A stretch of DNA of 64,000 bases from Diphasiastrum complanatum (GCA_029204225.1 CM055098.1:2107106-2171105), one strand, 5' to 3'; counted from the stretch's first letter, positions 1 through 11,812 are shown. The notes: generated by a model from the letters alone, not told the origin. A program made the numbers and translations.

Positions 1-430
1 CTATACAGAAGTGATCAAACAAGAGTTGCAGAAGTTGCTAGATTTATGAAATCGAGCACACTGAATGGGTGTCACCGATAGTCATAGTACCCAAGAAGAA
101 TGGCAAAATGTGAATCTGTGTGAACCTGAAAGTGTTAAATGCAGTCATCAAGGAGAATCATTTTCCTTTACCATTTATGGAAAGTGTTCTAAACAGAGTA
201 GTAGGAGCCGGAGCCTACAGTTTCCTGGATGGTTTCAGTGGCTACAATCAGGTGAAAATAGCGCCAAAAGACCAGATGCCCCAAATAGCTTCCAACAAGT
301 TATGCAGGAGGCATTTAAAGAGTATTTGCAAAAATTTCTGGAGATCTTCTTGGATGATCTGTGCATGCACGGACCTAACTCTGAGCACTTACCCAATTTG
401 AAAAAGTTGACGAAATGCCGTGAATATTAG
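1..430 (+). pseudogene. Ty3/gypsy (Tat-like) reverse transcriptase fragment
   Basis: This is part of the palm/fingers of a gypsy reverse transcriptase. One frame reads FSGYNQVKIAP near 235-265. The reading then moves to another frame with NSFQQVMQEAFKEY and the active-site-like box EIFLDDLCMHG near 340-372. The same protein is less broken at 45564-46028. Against that copy, about 25 codons between the KIAP and SFQQVM blocks are deleted, which explains the frame change. The fragment starts at the window edge and runs into an LTR-like repeat at about 451, so the RT thumb, RNase H and integrase are absent. Stops and the deletion make it non-functional. Assignment to the family is firm; the Tat lineage is inferred from the sister copy. 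Confidence 0.85.
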
Positions 431-450
431 ATATCTTTGAACCCAGAGAA

Positions 451-990
451 TGTTGGCTGATTCCGACGAATCCCCAAGATACTCGGCCAAAGCTACCCAC
501 GAGCACCTCTCACCTTAGATCAAGGAGGTCTCTGAAAAGACGAGACAAATGAAGACTGAGAGCCAAGTATGAGAGTCGAGAAGTACTAGTTAAGAATGAC
601 AAGCAAGAATTGTGTAAGCCTCATGGTGAATCCCGAAAGATGGAATGACCATGTAGGAACTAGTATTTTTAGGCAAGGTAATAAATGCAAGTAGACCCGT
701 CTTAAAGAAAGTAGAGTGAGCCACCTTTTGATGGTGACCTCTAGTGGAGAACATAATTCCACTTGTAATTTGTGTAATGTGGAAATGCCACTAGGATGCC
801 ACCTAAGAATCTCTCTTGCTTATTTAAGAGACTCCCCCTTTGTAGAAGAGAAGCTTTTGTAAATCTATCTACTCCATGCTGAAATAAAAAGATCTTCCAT
901 GAGTTTTGATGCATTCTTGAGCTCCTTGATCATTCTTGTTTCTTGAGTGATGCTTTGATGATCTTGCCCCTCCATCTCCTTTGTGTGTGG
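451..990 (+). repeat. Solo-LTR-like repeat, family 1 (copy A)
   Basis: The segment is clearly homologous, in reverse orientation, to 62731-63275. Shared stretches include the run around the PvuII-free core GGTGACCTCTAGTGGAGA and the ending TTGTGTGTGG. It begins TGTTGGCTGATTCC. The other copy begins TGATATTGGCTAATTC directly after a purine tract, which marks the 5' boundary. CTTATTTAAGAGACTCCCCC near 820-838 contains a TATA-like box and AATAAA lies near 884, as expected of an LTR. It is flanked by a gypsy RT fragment and a copia fragment with no matching internal region, so it is read as a solo or truncated LTR. The exact 3' end is uncertain. Confidence 0.75.
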
Positions 991-1012
991 GTTTGAAGTT
1001 TTGCAAAACACA

Positions 1013-1119
1013 ATATATGGCAACTGACATATTTACAAAAGTTTTAAATCAGGAGACACACAAAAATATCTGTGAAATCTTAAATTTGACAATTAAGGCA
1101 TTCAAGGACCCAGATTAAG
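1013..1119 (+). pseudogene. Ty1/copia RNase H C-terminus remnant
   Basis: The frame ending at a TAA at 1117-1119 reads MATDIFTKVLNQETHK and then a tail ending FKDPD. That is the usual C-terminal end of copia RNase H (A-D-I/Y-F-T-K-A-L). The related minus-strand copy at 12730-13539 reads ITANYFTKALSKEQH and ends FQDPH. Everything upstream of this tail is missing. The stop is followed within a few bases by an LTR-like start (TGTTGGATTTC at 1125), the normal order for a copia 3' end. Confidence 0.8.
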
Positions 1120-1124
1120 GACCG

Positions 1125-1515
1125 TGTTGGATTTCTATTTTTTGTCTTCCTAATCCTACAACTAATCCAGATCCTTTCACTTGTTGTATGTAAATGTCTC
1201 TATTGTCGCACAGTTTGTATAAATACACGTCTTTTCGAACAGTCTGCAAAAATATACGAAAATTGCAAATAGGTACCTGCTCGACAAAACCTACTCTAAT
1301 CGACAACTTTCAAAACCGACCGTCGAACTCATTGTCGAATCTCCTTTGAAGGAAATTGTCAAAACTGTTATTTGACCATATATTTTCACAACCCCATGAT
1401 TTCCATAGAATTTTCAATTGAATAAAATTCTCCACAGAGCAACAACTAACAGCAGAACATAGTCTCTTCATCTATCTTGTAAATGTATCAGTTTAGCATT
1501 CTTTTAATTGTACAA
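1125..1515 (+). repeat. Copia 3' LTR, probably truncated
   Basis: It starts TGTTGGATTTC just after the RNase H remnant, parallel to TGTTAGATTTC after the related element at 12722. A TATA-like TATAAATAC lies near 1218. I could not find a matching CA terminus, so the right end is a guess. Bases 1516-1642 show nothing further. Confidence 0.5.
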
Positions 1516-1650
1516 CTACCATGGCATCTTGAACTTTCTAAAGACTCTTCAAGGCCTTTTTTTCGAACTTATTGATGTCCTAAATGTGCAATTCTACTAT
1601 ATTGCTAAATTGCATGTAGTGGGAAATAATGAGCTCCATGTGGTACCAAC

Positions 1651-2597
1651 CAATGTTGGGCGGTTCTCACATATTTATGATACCCGCCAGTTCAGGGTAT
1701 TGCCTTTTTTTTTGAAACCAAGAACCGCCGGTTCAGGGTATTGGATTACATTTAAAATATTTACACCTGGCGGTTCTCAATAATATCTTATATGATAAAT
1801 CTTGGCGGTTCTCAATCTGTCAGTTATTACTCCATTAAGAACAATCGGTTCCTATATTAGGTTCTCAATATATACTATTTTTATAAAAATTAATAAAAAA
1901 TTGTTTTGAAAATTATTGTTGCATACTCTGTTAAAATTCCCTCATATATTTATCAAAAGACACATGGAAGCCATATAAAAAAAGTGTAAGTGCACAAAAT
2001 TTGAGCATTCCTCAACTTATCAATTACTCATAAAAATCTCACACTCTTCAATGCCTATGATATTTCAATTGTACAAAAAATTCATACTTCACAGCTAAAC
2101 AACTCAAATATATAAACACTCTAAAAATATAAAAGCCACTAAAAAAAAATCTTGTTGCACAATGTCTTTAGTTTTTAACATTCCACTTATCAACTAACTA
2201 CCCATCAACAAAAATGATAGCCTTGAAAAAAATCTTGTTACAATTTCTATCTTAACATTCTCTTACTCATCCTACTCATGAAAAAATCCATTCTCCTCAA
2301 TGAGGTCTACATTCTCATCTATCATGATGTCCTCACTGGCTCAAAGCCCTTAATGAATGTTAGGTTCTGTAGGGTGAATTGATACTCGGTACCTCCCTCG
2401 AAATGACGGTCCGGTTCTCAACCTCAATCCAAGGCTTAAAGGGACCCGGCGGTTCTCAACCGTGGCTGGTTCCTACAAAAGAGCATACCCGCCGGTTCTA
2501 CACAGAAACCGATTTTTGAAAAATAGTGTACCCGTCGATTAGGGTCTTTAGAACCGGATTGAGAACCGAAAAAAAAATCAATACCCGGCCAACACTA
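1651..2597. mobile_element. Non-autonomous hAT-type element with 8-bp target duplication
   Basis: The 947-bp unit is flanked by a perfect direct repeat GTACCAAC at 1643-1650 and 2598-2605. Its ends are inverted: CAATGTTGGGCGG on the left and, read on the minus strand, TAGTGTTGGCCGG on the right. An 8-bp duplication with YARTGTTGG ends is typical of the hAT superfamily. Both subterminal regions are packed with the motif GGCGGTTCTCAA and its complement (for example near 1660, 1725, 1770, 1803, 2410 and 2449), as expected for transposase-binding subterminal repeats. There is no transposase ORF, so movement would need an enzyme supplied in trans. The central part is plain AT-rich sequence. Confidence 0.85.
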
Positions 2598-2605
2598 GTA
2601 CCAAC

Positions 2606-3053
2606 TTATAGAGAGGGATTGCCAAATTACAACAACCCCTTTGCATATACCTCTTTGGTTAAGAAAAGCATTGTGGGTTTTCTCTTTGGTTAAGGGTTTA
2701 AACGTTTATGCTGCTTCTGCACGGTTTTGAGCTTGAGAACCTGTTAAGCAGGTGAAACAACCTACAATAACAGGTCTAAAAAACATGTGGCAATTTTTGA
2801 TTGGGTGTGTGCCCAAAGCACCAAAGTGCTTATTTGGCTGCCTTTTGACTTCTTTCCGTTATCTTTCTCCTTGACTCCTTTTTTAAATATTCACACACAT
2901 ATGATATATTTATATGCATATATATAAATAAATAAATAAATAAATTGTAGATTTTATTCCGTATTGTTTCACTAAATTTTAAAAGATCTCTCTGAGAGAC
3001 TCTCTGTTCTTTTTCTTTTTCTTTTTCCAATTATCAATAATTTCGATTTTACG
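2606..3053. other. Upstream intergenic sequence with short simple repeats
   Basis: No gene is seen. It holds an AAAT/ATAA run near 2926-2944 and a CTTTTT-type pyrimidine tract near 3009-3027. It separates the hAT element from the glucanase promoter. Confidence 0.6.
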
Positions 3054-3400
3054 ATGAGTCGGGTACACGCAAAAGCATTCTCATTTTACGCGTCTTTATC
3101 ACAAACCGGTAAAAACTTGCCACGTGCCAGTGTTACACGTGGCTGGAATCCAAGTGGACACACACCTGCTGCAGGCACCTCACTCAAATCGCCAGCTCAA
3201 ATCTGCATACCTCGCATTGGACCCCGCGGCACGCTAGGGAGATTAAGCCCACCACCGTTAGATATTCTTGAAGAGTATTTGAATTGTACAACGTGTGGGC
3301 TTAAAGTGGCGGCTTCGACATGTGGCGAGCATCCAAGTGGGCTGGCGTCGAAGAGATACTGCTCCACTGCTCAGTCAGTAGAGCAGTAATATTATTAGAA
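3054..3400 (+). promoter_or_regulatory. Candidate promoter of the GH17 gene with two G-boxes
   Basis: Two CACGTG G-box cores lie 15 bp apart at 3121-3126 and 3136-3141. The second sits in ACACGTGGC, a good match to the ABRE-type G-box bound by plant bZIP factors. The block is more GC-rich than its surroundings and lies about 0.5 kb upstream of the likely start codon. An open frame of 111 codons crosses it but has no recognisable domain, and I treat it as chance. The transcription start is not known; AT-rich TAATATTATTAGAA near 3388-3401 is a possible core element. Regulation by abscisic acid or light is only a suggestion from the motif. Confidence 0.5.
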
Positions 3401-3402
3401 TT

Positions 3403-3497
3403 TAGTGAGTGAGTGAGTGAGTGAGTGAGAGTGCGGTGAGTGATTATTGAGTGAGTGAGTGAGTGAGTGAGTGAGAGTGCAGTGAGTGATTACTGAG
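3403..3497. repeat. GAGT microsatellite in two units
   Basis: Runs of GAGT/TGAG are interrupted by GTGCGGTGAGTGATTATTG and then by GTGCAGTGAGTGATTACTG. The tract is thus a duplicated unit of about 45 bp. It lies between the G-boxes and the start codon, so it may be transcribed as 5' UTR. Confidence 0.85.
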
Positions 3498-3674
3498 CTC
3501 AACAGAAGAGTGCAGAGGTTCCAATAAAGGGCTTGGTTTTTTTTTGTGAAAAGACTGTTTTTGTTGTGGTTTCACGTCTACAACAAGCTCTATTTTGTCA
3601 TTAACGTCAAATCAATCCTGCTGTTTGTCAAGCGCATTAATGACATTCTCAAATGCTGTTGCTTCTTCCCAAAT

Positions 3675-5700
3675 ATGACTGAAAAGCCAGAGCCATCAGC
3701 AGAATCAATGCCTCAGAGAGGTGCTGCAGCTGCCATGTTGGGGTGTTTGAGCTTCATATTTCTCATGCTTTCTGCTGCCTCTGGTATATTTTGCTCTCTT
3801 TATTTGCCTTACGATGTAGCTCTTTGTGCATTTGATGGGTTTTATTTGGTTGAAATTTGAAACTAAAAAGTTAGGGGTTTTTTGGGTGATGCTAGGGGCT
3901 TTTGTTGGAGTGAACTATGGCTCAGATGGGGACAATATGCCCAGCCCCCAGCAGTTGGTGGAGTTCATGCAGAAACAAGGAATGGCTCAGGTCAGAATAT
4001 TTGACACCAATGCTGCCATTCTCAAGGCTTTTGCAGGATCAAACATCCAAGTCACGGTGGGCATCCCAAATGAAGCAATCCTTAGTGTGGGGCAGTCCAA
4101 TGCCACTGCAGCCAACTGGGTGAAGATGAATATTGCCCCTTATTTACCCAACACAAATATCACAGGCATTGCTGTGGGCAGCCAAGTGCTGACCGATTAC
4201 TCTGCTGTTGCCAATGTTCTAGTGCCCACAATGCGATTCATTCATGCTGCTCTTGTTGCCTCAAACCTTGACGCTTTGATAAAGATTTCCACTCCCCATT
4301 CCATGGCACTCCTGCTAGATTCCTTCCCCCCATCTCAAGCCTTCTTCAATCTGACCTATTCCAAGACTGTGATGCAGCCATTGCTGGATTTTTTATCTCA
4401 GACGGAGTCATATTTGATGCTGAATCTGTACCCTCTTGAAGTATACCAGCACAATCTGCGCGTTATGTCGGTTGATTATGCGCTCTTTCGGCCTAACACT
4501 GGAGTAGTGGATTCCAACACTAATCTGCTGTACACAAATGTGTTTGATGCAATGATAGATGCAGCCTTTAGTGCAATGGCTGCTCTGAACCATACTGACT
4601 TGCAGATTGTGGTCAGTGAGACTGGTTGGCCTTCGAGGGGTGATCAGAGTGAAGCTGGAGTGTCAGCTGAGAATGCTCAGACTTACAACACTAATCTAGT
4701 GAAGCATATTTTGAACAATACAGGAACCCCAAGAAGGCCAGGGATTTCCATTGACACCTTCATTTATGAGATTTTCAATGAAGACAAGAGGCAAGGTGCA
4801 ACCTCAGAAAGGAACTATGGGCTTTACTATCCAGACATGACTCCAGTCTACCCCTTAGATTTGACTGGCACAGGTTTAACTTCCCAAAATGGAACAGTCA
4901 AAACGTGGTGTGTGGCCAAGAAAGGTGCAAGTGCTAACAGCTTGCAAGCTGCTCTAGATTATGCCTGTGGGCAAGGTGGAGCAGACTGCTCTGCCATTCA
5001 GCCTGGTCAGATTTGCTTCTCTCCTAACAATTTCATGGGACATGCTTCGTTCGCTTTCAACAGCTACTACCAAAAGCATAGTACGGCACCAGATACCTGT
5101 GACTTTGCTGGAGTCGCCACTATTACCACCATCGATCCAAGTATGTTCATTTCTCTGCGTTAGATAGCTAGATAGTTGGTTTTGTTGCTTGCACTCTTGA
5201 CAATATATGTTTCAAGGTCTTAGGATCATACTTTCAATAAGAATCCTTGTCTTTCCATTCTAATATATTAATGTTGCTGGTTGGGGAAATGGGCTTCCAG
5301 GTTATGGACAGTGCATTTATCCCTCAAGGTGAGTCTTTCTCTGCTAGCAGCATTGCTCAACTACACATTTAGTCTTCTTTCATGCTCATAAACAGCTTTA
5401 AAAAGGAGTTGCTTTAGCCAATGCTGAGTGAGAATGGTTTCTAGTTGAGATTGGACGTTCCTTCTTCCGGTGGATTATTCTTCATTTGGTTTTAGCATAG
5501 TGACTTGTCTCCGAAGTAAACCTTCAACTTGTCAGAAAGACAATGTGATAATTTGTGCTTGCTATGTCCACAGTATGCCTGCAAATCAGACAGCTCCAGG
5601 TCCCCAGAAGAGCAGTGCATCGCGCTATATGACGATTTCAAGCTCCCTTGTCACTTGCATTGTCACGTCAACCCTTTTATTCCAGAATTTGAGACTCTAA
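3675..5700 (+). CDS. Glucan endo-1,3-beta-glucosidase-like protein, GH17 plus X8/CBM43, GPI-anchor type (4 exons)
   Basis: Exons are 3675-3783, 3896-5140, 5301-5328 and 5574-5700, all with GT-AG introns, giving 502 residues. Residues 1-36 hold a signal peptide (hydrophobic core MLGCLSFIFLMLSAAS). The GH17 barrel runs from GAFVGVNYG at about 37 to about 355. The X8/CBM43 domain (374-456) has six cysteines, and the last 30 residues look like a GPI-attachment signal. The nucleophile motif SETGWPS is present (Glu278). At the usual acid/base glutamate of AVG(N/S)E the sequence reads AVGSQ (codon CAA, 4183-4185), so catalysis may be lost or altered. Such proteins act on callose at the wall and plasmodesmata. 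Architecture and length match the Arabidopsis endo-1,3-beta-glucosidase 4 type. The start at 3675 is in frame with later ATGs at 3708 and 3735, either of which could be used. The 28-bp third exon encodes the sixth X8 cysteine. Confidence 0.9.
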
Positions 5701-8389
5701 GTATTCTTTCTTTGTTCAACTGTCAGCAGCTATGCTGCTATTGTAATCTATATTAGTAAATCCAGGATTACTTTTTTGAGTAGCATAATTAAGTATAGAC
5801 ATTATGAATGTGGCGTTCTTTTCCTTTCTATCTTGATACTTGCGATTGGATTATCATACCTTTCTTGTGTCAGATGAAATCTTACGCAACTAAACTGTGG
5901 AGATCGTATTTGGGGACCTCCACTATTGAGTGTAATGATCGGCCTATATTTTTCTCTGGCTATCTCATTGGGTATAATTTTGATGGCCTCATAATCCCAA
6001 GACCTCATTTTTTCGTGTCAATCTTATGGCAATCTTGTTAGTTGTAATTTTCATGTCCTCAAAATCTTTAACTCTCATGGACAGTTCTCTTTCCTCCCAC
6101 AATTTGACAGGACTTAGCTCTCTGCTCAGACTCTCTTCCCATCTATAGCTTTAGGAAGATTTTATTGCTAACCACGGCTTGACAAGAGGACTCTTTGCCA
6201 TGTATGATGATATTATGCGACATAGACTTTGTGGGTGGACTCAATCAAATTGAAAATTGAATGATTGTTTTTCTCAATTTAGATCAACATAATAATAATG
6301 TGTGAAACAAAAATCCATAGAGGTCGCCAGAGCAGGCTGCCTTTGGTGATAAATTTAGTCAAGTAATTTTGATTGTTGAATCTCAAGTAAAGAAGGCTAA
6401 GAGATAGAGTTTTAATCTCCCTTTTTGATTTTTTGATTGCCATTTCCTATATTGAGACTCCATGCGTTTCAGACAGAAACCTTTATATCCACACTTTGAA
6501 ATAGCAGTTCGTTAAGCTCAAAATAGAAGTCATAGCATGCCTTGGATCTCGATGTGAGCCACATCGGTTTGTAAAAGACATTTGTTTTCAATTAATCTAT
6601 GATGTGGCCATTGGCACACCTAGCTTACAATGTTTTCCTCATTCTCTTTGATGAAGTTGAACTTGAAAGATTTTTTGTTTGAACTTTGATCATCTGCACC
6701 TTTACATAGCCAATAATGGCCTCCATCTAATGAATCATCTATTCTTCATGTGTATGAATTGTTGGATAAATCTTTTGCATTTCAATGTGCTTGCCATAAT
6801 TAGCTAATACATGATGAGCATTGATGATTCCAATTTGACTAGAAACTTTGTGAAGTTACACTTAAGTATCCTCTTTGTTGAGAGTTGATCGTTCCATGAT
6901 GAGAAGAGTACGTATGATCTATTTGTTACTCTTGTTCTATTGATTTGTCAATGGTTGACATGCCTTCACAATAGCTGATGTTCTTTAATGTTCGTCCCAA
7001 TGGACCATTTGGTGGGCTCTTCTTTGTTTGATATGAGAACATGAGTTGTTAGCGAGACAAACATAAGACTAGATTAATTGTGACCCTTTCATTTGGACAC
7101 ATTGGCATCAAGCAGGTTGAAGCTAATAGAGACGTTTGAAGTTTGAGATTTTCACTTCGTATGTCCTTTAAATCATTGACTTTATTTGTTATTAATGCAA
7201 ATATTCAAATATACCTAAATCTATAAGTAACATTGTTTACATTAGATTCTATAACAATCTTCAAATGAGTTCGGTATAAAATCCTAAAAGTACCTAAATA
7301 TAACATTCAAGACCACACTTGATGCTTGCTTGGTATATAATGATTTCGTCTCTTTGATGGATGAGATTCAAGATGATTGCTTTGTGAAGAAAAGCTGAAA
7401 AATTGTGTGATTGGACTTCTAACTCAAATAACGAAACTGTTTCCCTTAGTCCATAAGGTTCCTTTCCTATGAGTTTGAGAAACTTTTATGTACTACTAAT
7501 ATTAGGTGAGGCCTCCTAAATCCTTGATGATGAAATATAACTTTTTCAATTGTGTGAGTACGTACCCTTATCTTTCCATGATGAAGATATAAGGGCTGAA
7601 AAATATCCGAAACTTATTAGAGGTTAGTCGCACTTGGGTTACTTTATGGATGTGTGGTTATTGTATATCAAGCTCGTCAAAGTCTTGCATCTCGAACATT
7701 CTTTGGTCTTGTACATGCATGGAACTCCACTCTTTTATCCCTCTTTCTCACAAAGGAGAGGAAGTTTGACTTCATGCCCAAGAATGAAAATGCAAACTAT
7801 TAGGCCAAGAACATAAGATAAAATGCAAGTTGGTATGGTCTCGATAGAGTCAATTCAAGGCAACCACAAGCTTATTGTAGAGGTTGGCCTTTAGCTATGT
7901 ATGTGAGCAGCAATTGAATAATTCTAATTGAACTTGTATAGAAGTTGATGCATTTATGGTTATCATAGATGTGATTCAAGTTAATTCCATCAAAACCTAA
8001 GTAAAATGTTGACTTCAAATTTCCCTATCACATGAGGATCAATGTTGCTTGGGTAGTTTGAAAAAGGTCTCATAGTGGTACTAACTTTGACCCATATATG
8101 CAAAGATAGAAGTACCTCCATGAATGGTGCTTGCAAGGCATAGGCATATGGGGTAGGTATATCAATAAAGTCACCCTAAAATATGCTAAAGCCTCTTTGC
8201 AAGACACTGCGCATTACTTGAAAAAAACCAAATCAATTAAGTGTACAACCAAGCTCATAGATTAAGGAGAAAGACAATAAGATACATAAGGCTATTAGTG
8301 AGGTGAGAAGTATTGGCTCACGGTTTTATGGCAAATGGAATGTCATTGATCCACCACAAAATACTTACAATTTTGTTACGAAGTCTATG
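5701..8389. other. Gene-free AT-rich region
   Basis: This follows the glucanase stop. I see no conserved coding frame, tRNA or recognisable repeat. Short open frames here lack domain-like composition. The 3' UTR and polyadenylation site of the glucanase must lie in the first few hundred bases, but I cannot place them. Confidence 0.6.
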
Positions 8390-9118
8390 CACTAAAAACA
8401 CATCATTATGTAGTCATTGTCAAAACAAAGTACACATGTGAAGGACATGTAGTATGTGAAACTTGCAAGAGGGAAGATGAAACACTACAACAACATCTAG
8501 TCTATGAATGTTGCAAATACTTGTGGATAGATCAAATTTAAGTAGTTTACTACGATTCATTTGCATGATATTTTTTTTTTGAAGATGTAAGAATCTTGAA
8601 AATATGACATTGTATGGATACCACCAGTTTAAAGTATCTAGCCTAGTAGGAATGCTACGGAGTATGAAGCTGAGCAAGGCGTTGTGTTTTTCACGAATAA
8701 CAGTAGTTTAGGAGGCACTTTTAGAATCGATAGTAAAAGTAGTGTTTTGAAACAAAATAACAATTATTCATCTGGTTAGGATAAACTTATTAAAAGGGAC
8801 AAAAAATCTTAATGTTTTAGAATGTACTCTTTGCATTGAAAACACTCCATTATTTACTCATTGCTAAAACAAAATACAAAGGTCAATGACATGCATCATG
8901 AAAAAAATGCAAGAGGGCAAGAAAAAAACTACAATACCTATTTTGAATGTCATAGACACACATAAATAGAAGTCAAAACATATTTGACAAAGCGGTTTTA
9001 TATCAAATTTTAGTTTACTGTGCTTTGCATTTTGCATGTTTTTTTTTATATGTATATATTTTTTGAAATCTGACAATATATGCATACTATGGCTTTGGAG
9101 TATCTAGCCTAGTAAAAA
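8390..9118. repeat. Diverged tandem direct repeat, period about 450 bp
   Basis: Two segments, about 8390-8662 and 8838-9118, resemble each other. Both start with AACAC-AT-ATT--GT-ATTG, share GCAAGAGGG, and end AGTATCTAGCCTAGTA. The minus-strand frames across the two are also alike (…FHLPSCKFH… and …FFLPSCIFF…), but neither has a recognisable function. It may be an old local duplication of non-coding sequence. Confidence 0.6.
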
Positions 9119-9903
9119 AGGCTAAGGCTTCAATAACAAGAGTATCCAAATATTTGTGAGATCAAAAATATGAATGAGCTTCTGTTCGCTTCCTCCATAT
9201 TGCACTTGATTTGATATGATTGCAACATGAAATGTCATGAATGTGCCTCCATTGCCATTTTGCCATAAGAGAACCTTTGAAACCTATGAGTGAATCCATG
9301 TCATAATCCTCTGCTCCATTTCCATCAAAGAATACTAGTCCATCTTCAAGATCCCAAGGATGCAAAACAATGAACCTAATTATCTTGGCAAATTTCACAC
9401 ATTGACACGACATTGCTCAAACATGAAGTAAGATAGGATAGAAACACATTTCATTGCTATCCCTTTGAACCTACTTAAGTCTTCAATAATAGATCCTTGG
9501 TGCCTTGAATATTTGGTTCCAACTTTATGCCTTTTTCTGATTTCAAATTGTCAATTTTCAACTTGGTGTTGATGAAGCAGAATAAGATCAACATCTTGAC
9601 TTTTCTTAAGAACCTCATAAACGTTGCTTAGAATATATTTTAAAAGACTTGACATCTATAAAATATCCCTCTCAAACGTGTAATTGAGATCATACAAAAT
9701 CACACCAGATCCATTTTATTAGCCATAGTGAAAACAATGTCAACATCATAAAGCAAGAGAAGATAATGTGATTTCCATCCAAAATGATATAGAGTAGATG
9801 AAGATGAGTATCAAATATGATCCTTGCCCTTTAGTCCATTTCAGCCCTCAATAGACACACAATCTAGATCTCCATCGCATAACTCCCTCTTAATGATTGC
9901 ATC
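9119..9903. other. No gene recognised
   Basis: One 83-codon minus-strand open frame (9162-9413) has no recognisable motif. I see no RNA gene or repeat structure. Confidence 0.5.
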
Positions 9904-10917
9904 CTAAAAGGTAGAAGACACATTTTCTTGTCTATCTTCAACTTCACAAGTAGGATCATTATAAGAATCAAGGAAAGCAAAATTTGTACCTTTAGAAACT
10001 TGCTTATCCTTCTCATCATAGGTCAGTCTTGATGGTTTTGCCCCCCTTTGCTTTGAATTCCTTCTCACGTTTTGACTTAGAGAGGGGTCCGTGATCAACA
10101 TTTAAAGATCCAACAACATTATCAAAGATGTTAGGACCAACATCACCATCAACAAGCTTAGGAAAATTTTCCTTATCAAAGATAACATCTGACCTTAAGC
10201 ACTTGGTCTTTGTGCTGAATTGATTTTCCATTGCATGTTTTTAATTTAACAAACACAAAATATTGCATCCTTGCTTTTTAGATGATGGACCCTTTGTATA
10301 TCTAGTAAAATCATCAATAAAAGTCACGTATATCTTATCTCTTCCCTTGCTAGGCATGTTAGTAGAATGAATATCCGTATGTACTAGTTGAAAAGGCATG
10401 CTAGATCATGAGCTAAATCTAGTATAAGGTATCTTATTTGACTTTGAGAAAGCACAATGCTCACAAGCTATATTCATGCTTGAAAGAGACTTTGGAAGAG
10501 CAATAGCTACGTTTTTTTTTTGGCCATTATCTCCAGTGCTTTGAAATTGGATGTCCCAATCTTTTGCCATATCTCTTGATTTGACATTTGCTTCTTTACT
10601 AGAAAACCGTCTTGGTTAGCAATAACACAAGCAACAAATTTGTACAATTTGCCTTGCCTTTTTTGTCTTACAATGAAAGTCCCACTTTTACCTATCAAGC
10701 AAGCATCACCAACGAACTCAACTTCAAGACCCTTGTCAGCCATTTGACTCACATTAAAAAAATTCTCATTTATGGAAGGAATGGGCAAAAAATTATCTAA
10801 ACTGACATTCCTATTTGTAAAGAGAGAAACAAGAATTGTTCTAATGCCCTTTACGACACATTCACCATCATTGGTTGTGTAGATGATCTTCTTTTCACCT
10901 TCATAGGTCATCAAGAA
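9904..10917 (-). pseudogene. Ty1/copia pol remnant (protease end, pre-integrase, integrase scraps)
   Basis: The minus strand carries a decayed copia pol. The segment 10914-10507 matches the protease/GAG-pre-integrase region (…NFFNVSQMADKGLEVEF…, …IWQKIG). Around 10470-10310 it reads IACEHCAFSKSNKIPYT and YVTFIDDFTRYT, the integrase zinc-finger end and core start. The rest of the core, with the second Asp and the Glu, is deleted, because the sequence jumps to the integrase-RT hinge (LRSDVIFDKENF) at 10231-9904. RT and RNase H are missing. Several stops and frame changes are present. Confidence 0.8.
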
Positions 10918-11129
10918 TGAAAAGTAGTCTTTGTGTAGTTTAAATAATCAAATAATATTATCAACATTGGAGTACTATGACAGAGAGGCAATGATAATTG
11001 ATAGAAGTTTAGATGTCAATTTTATCTACACTAGATTGATGAGAAATGGGATCTACCAAAGCTGAAAGTTGCCAACTTTGCAATCAAACTAGCATATTAG
11101 TTGGCCAAGGAGAGTTGTCGAGGATATAT

Positions 11130-11310
11130 CAATATAGATAATAGGAGTGCAGTTTGTCATTACATTTGTGGTGATGGATCTGTCCGATTTACATTCGATA
11201 TATTGGGATGACTTTGGTGATGAGTTGCTCGAGTACTTTGCATGATTGGAAAGCAGGTAAGATCAGATTTGAGAATCGCAAGAGAGCGGTGAAAGTATTG
11301 GGAATCCAAA
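11130..11310 (+). pseudogene. Gypsy aspartic-protease region remnant
   Basis: The block reads GVQFVITFVVMDL, then after a gap WKAGKIRFENRKRAVKV. The better copy at 52640-52800 has GVQFIITFVVMDL, the LLGRPWLR box, then TGKITFENRERAVKV. The GRPWL box is disrupted here. Flanking sequence on both sides is not recognisable. Confidence 0.7.
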
Positions 11311-11677
11311 TGGGATGGATGAATTCCTCGATGCATAAACTATGTCTATCGGATTGGAACTGTCATCGACAATTCGATGGTAGATTTACTTCAATCCAAG
11401 CTTTGAAGTCATAAGGATTCAAACTATCGATTTCATATACACACAAAATCATTGAATTGTAGAAGTGATATCAAGTCAGATCAAGAGCAACACTATCAGC
11501 ATACACTATTAATCATAAGAACAATTCAATCTATGAATTAAATATCTACAAAATTGACTCAAACAAAAACAAAAAGTAATACAAATGACACGACATGACA
11601 TGACAATACTCAATATACTAAAAATTTTGTACATGCTCGAATGCAATTAGATGCGATCTCTTTGATATAATACTCTG

Positions 11678-11812
<135 letters not shown>

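Noticed and set aside
3054-3389. 111-codon plus-strand open frame upstream of the glucanase
   Set aside because: No recognisable domain, and it covers the G-box region. Composition follows the local GC-rich promoter, not coding sequence.
3826-5163. Reading the glucanase as a single 445-codon ORF
   Set aside because: Its first 23 codons lie in intron 1 and its last residues in intron 2. The four-exon model restores the signal peptide, the sixth X8 cysteine and the GPI signal.
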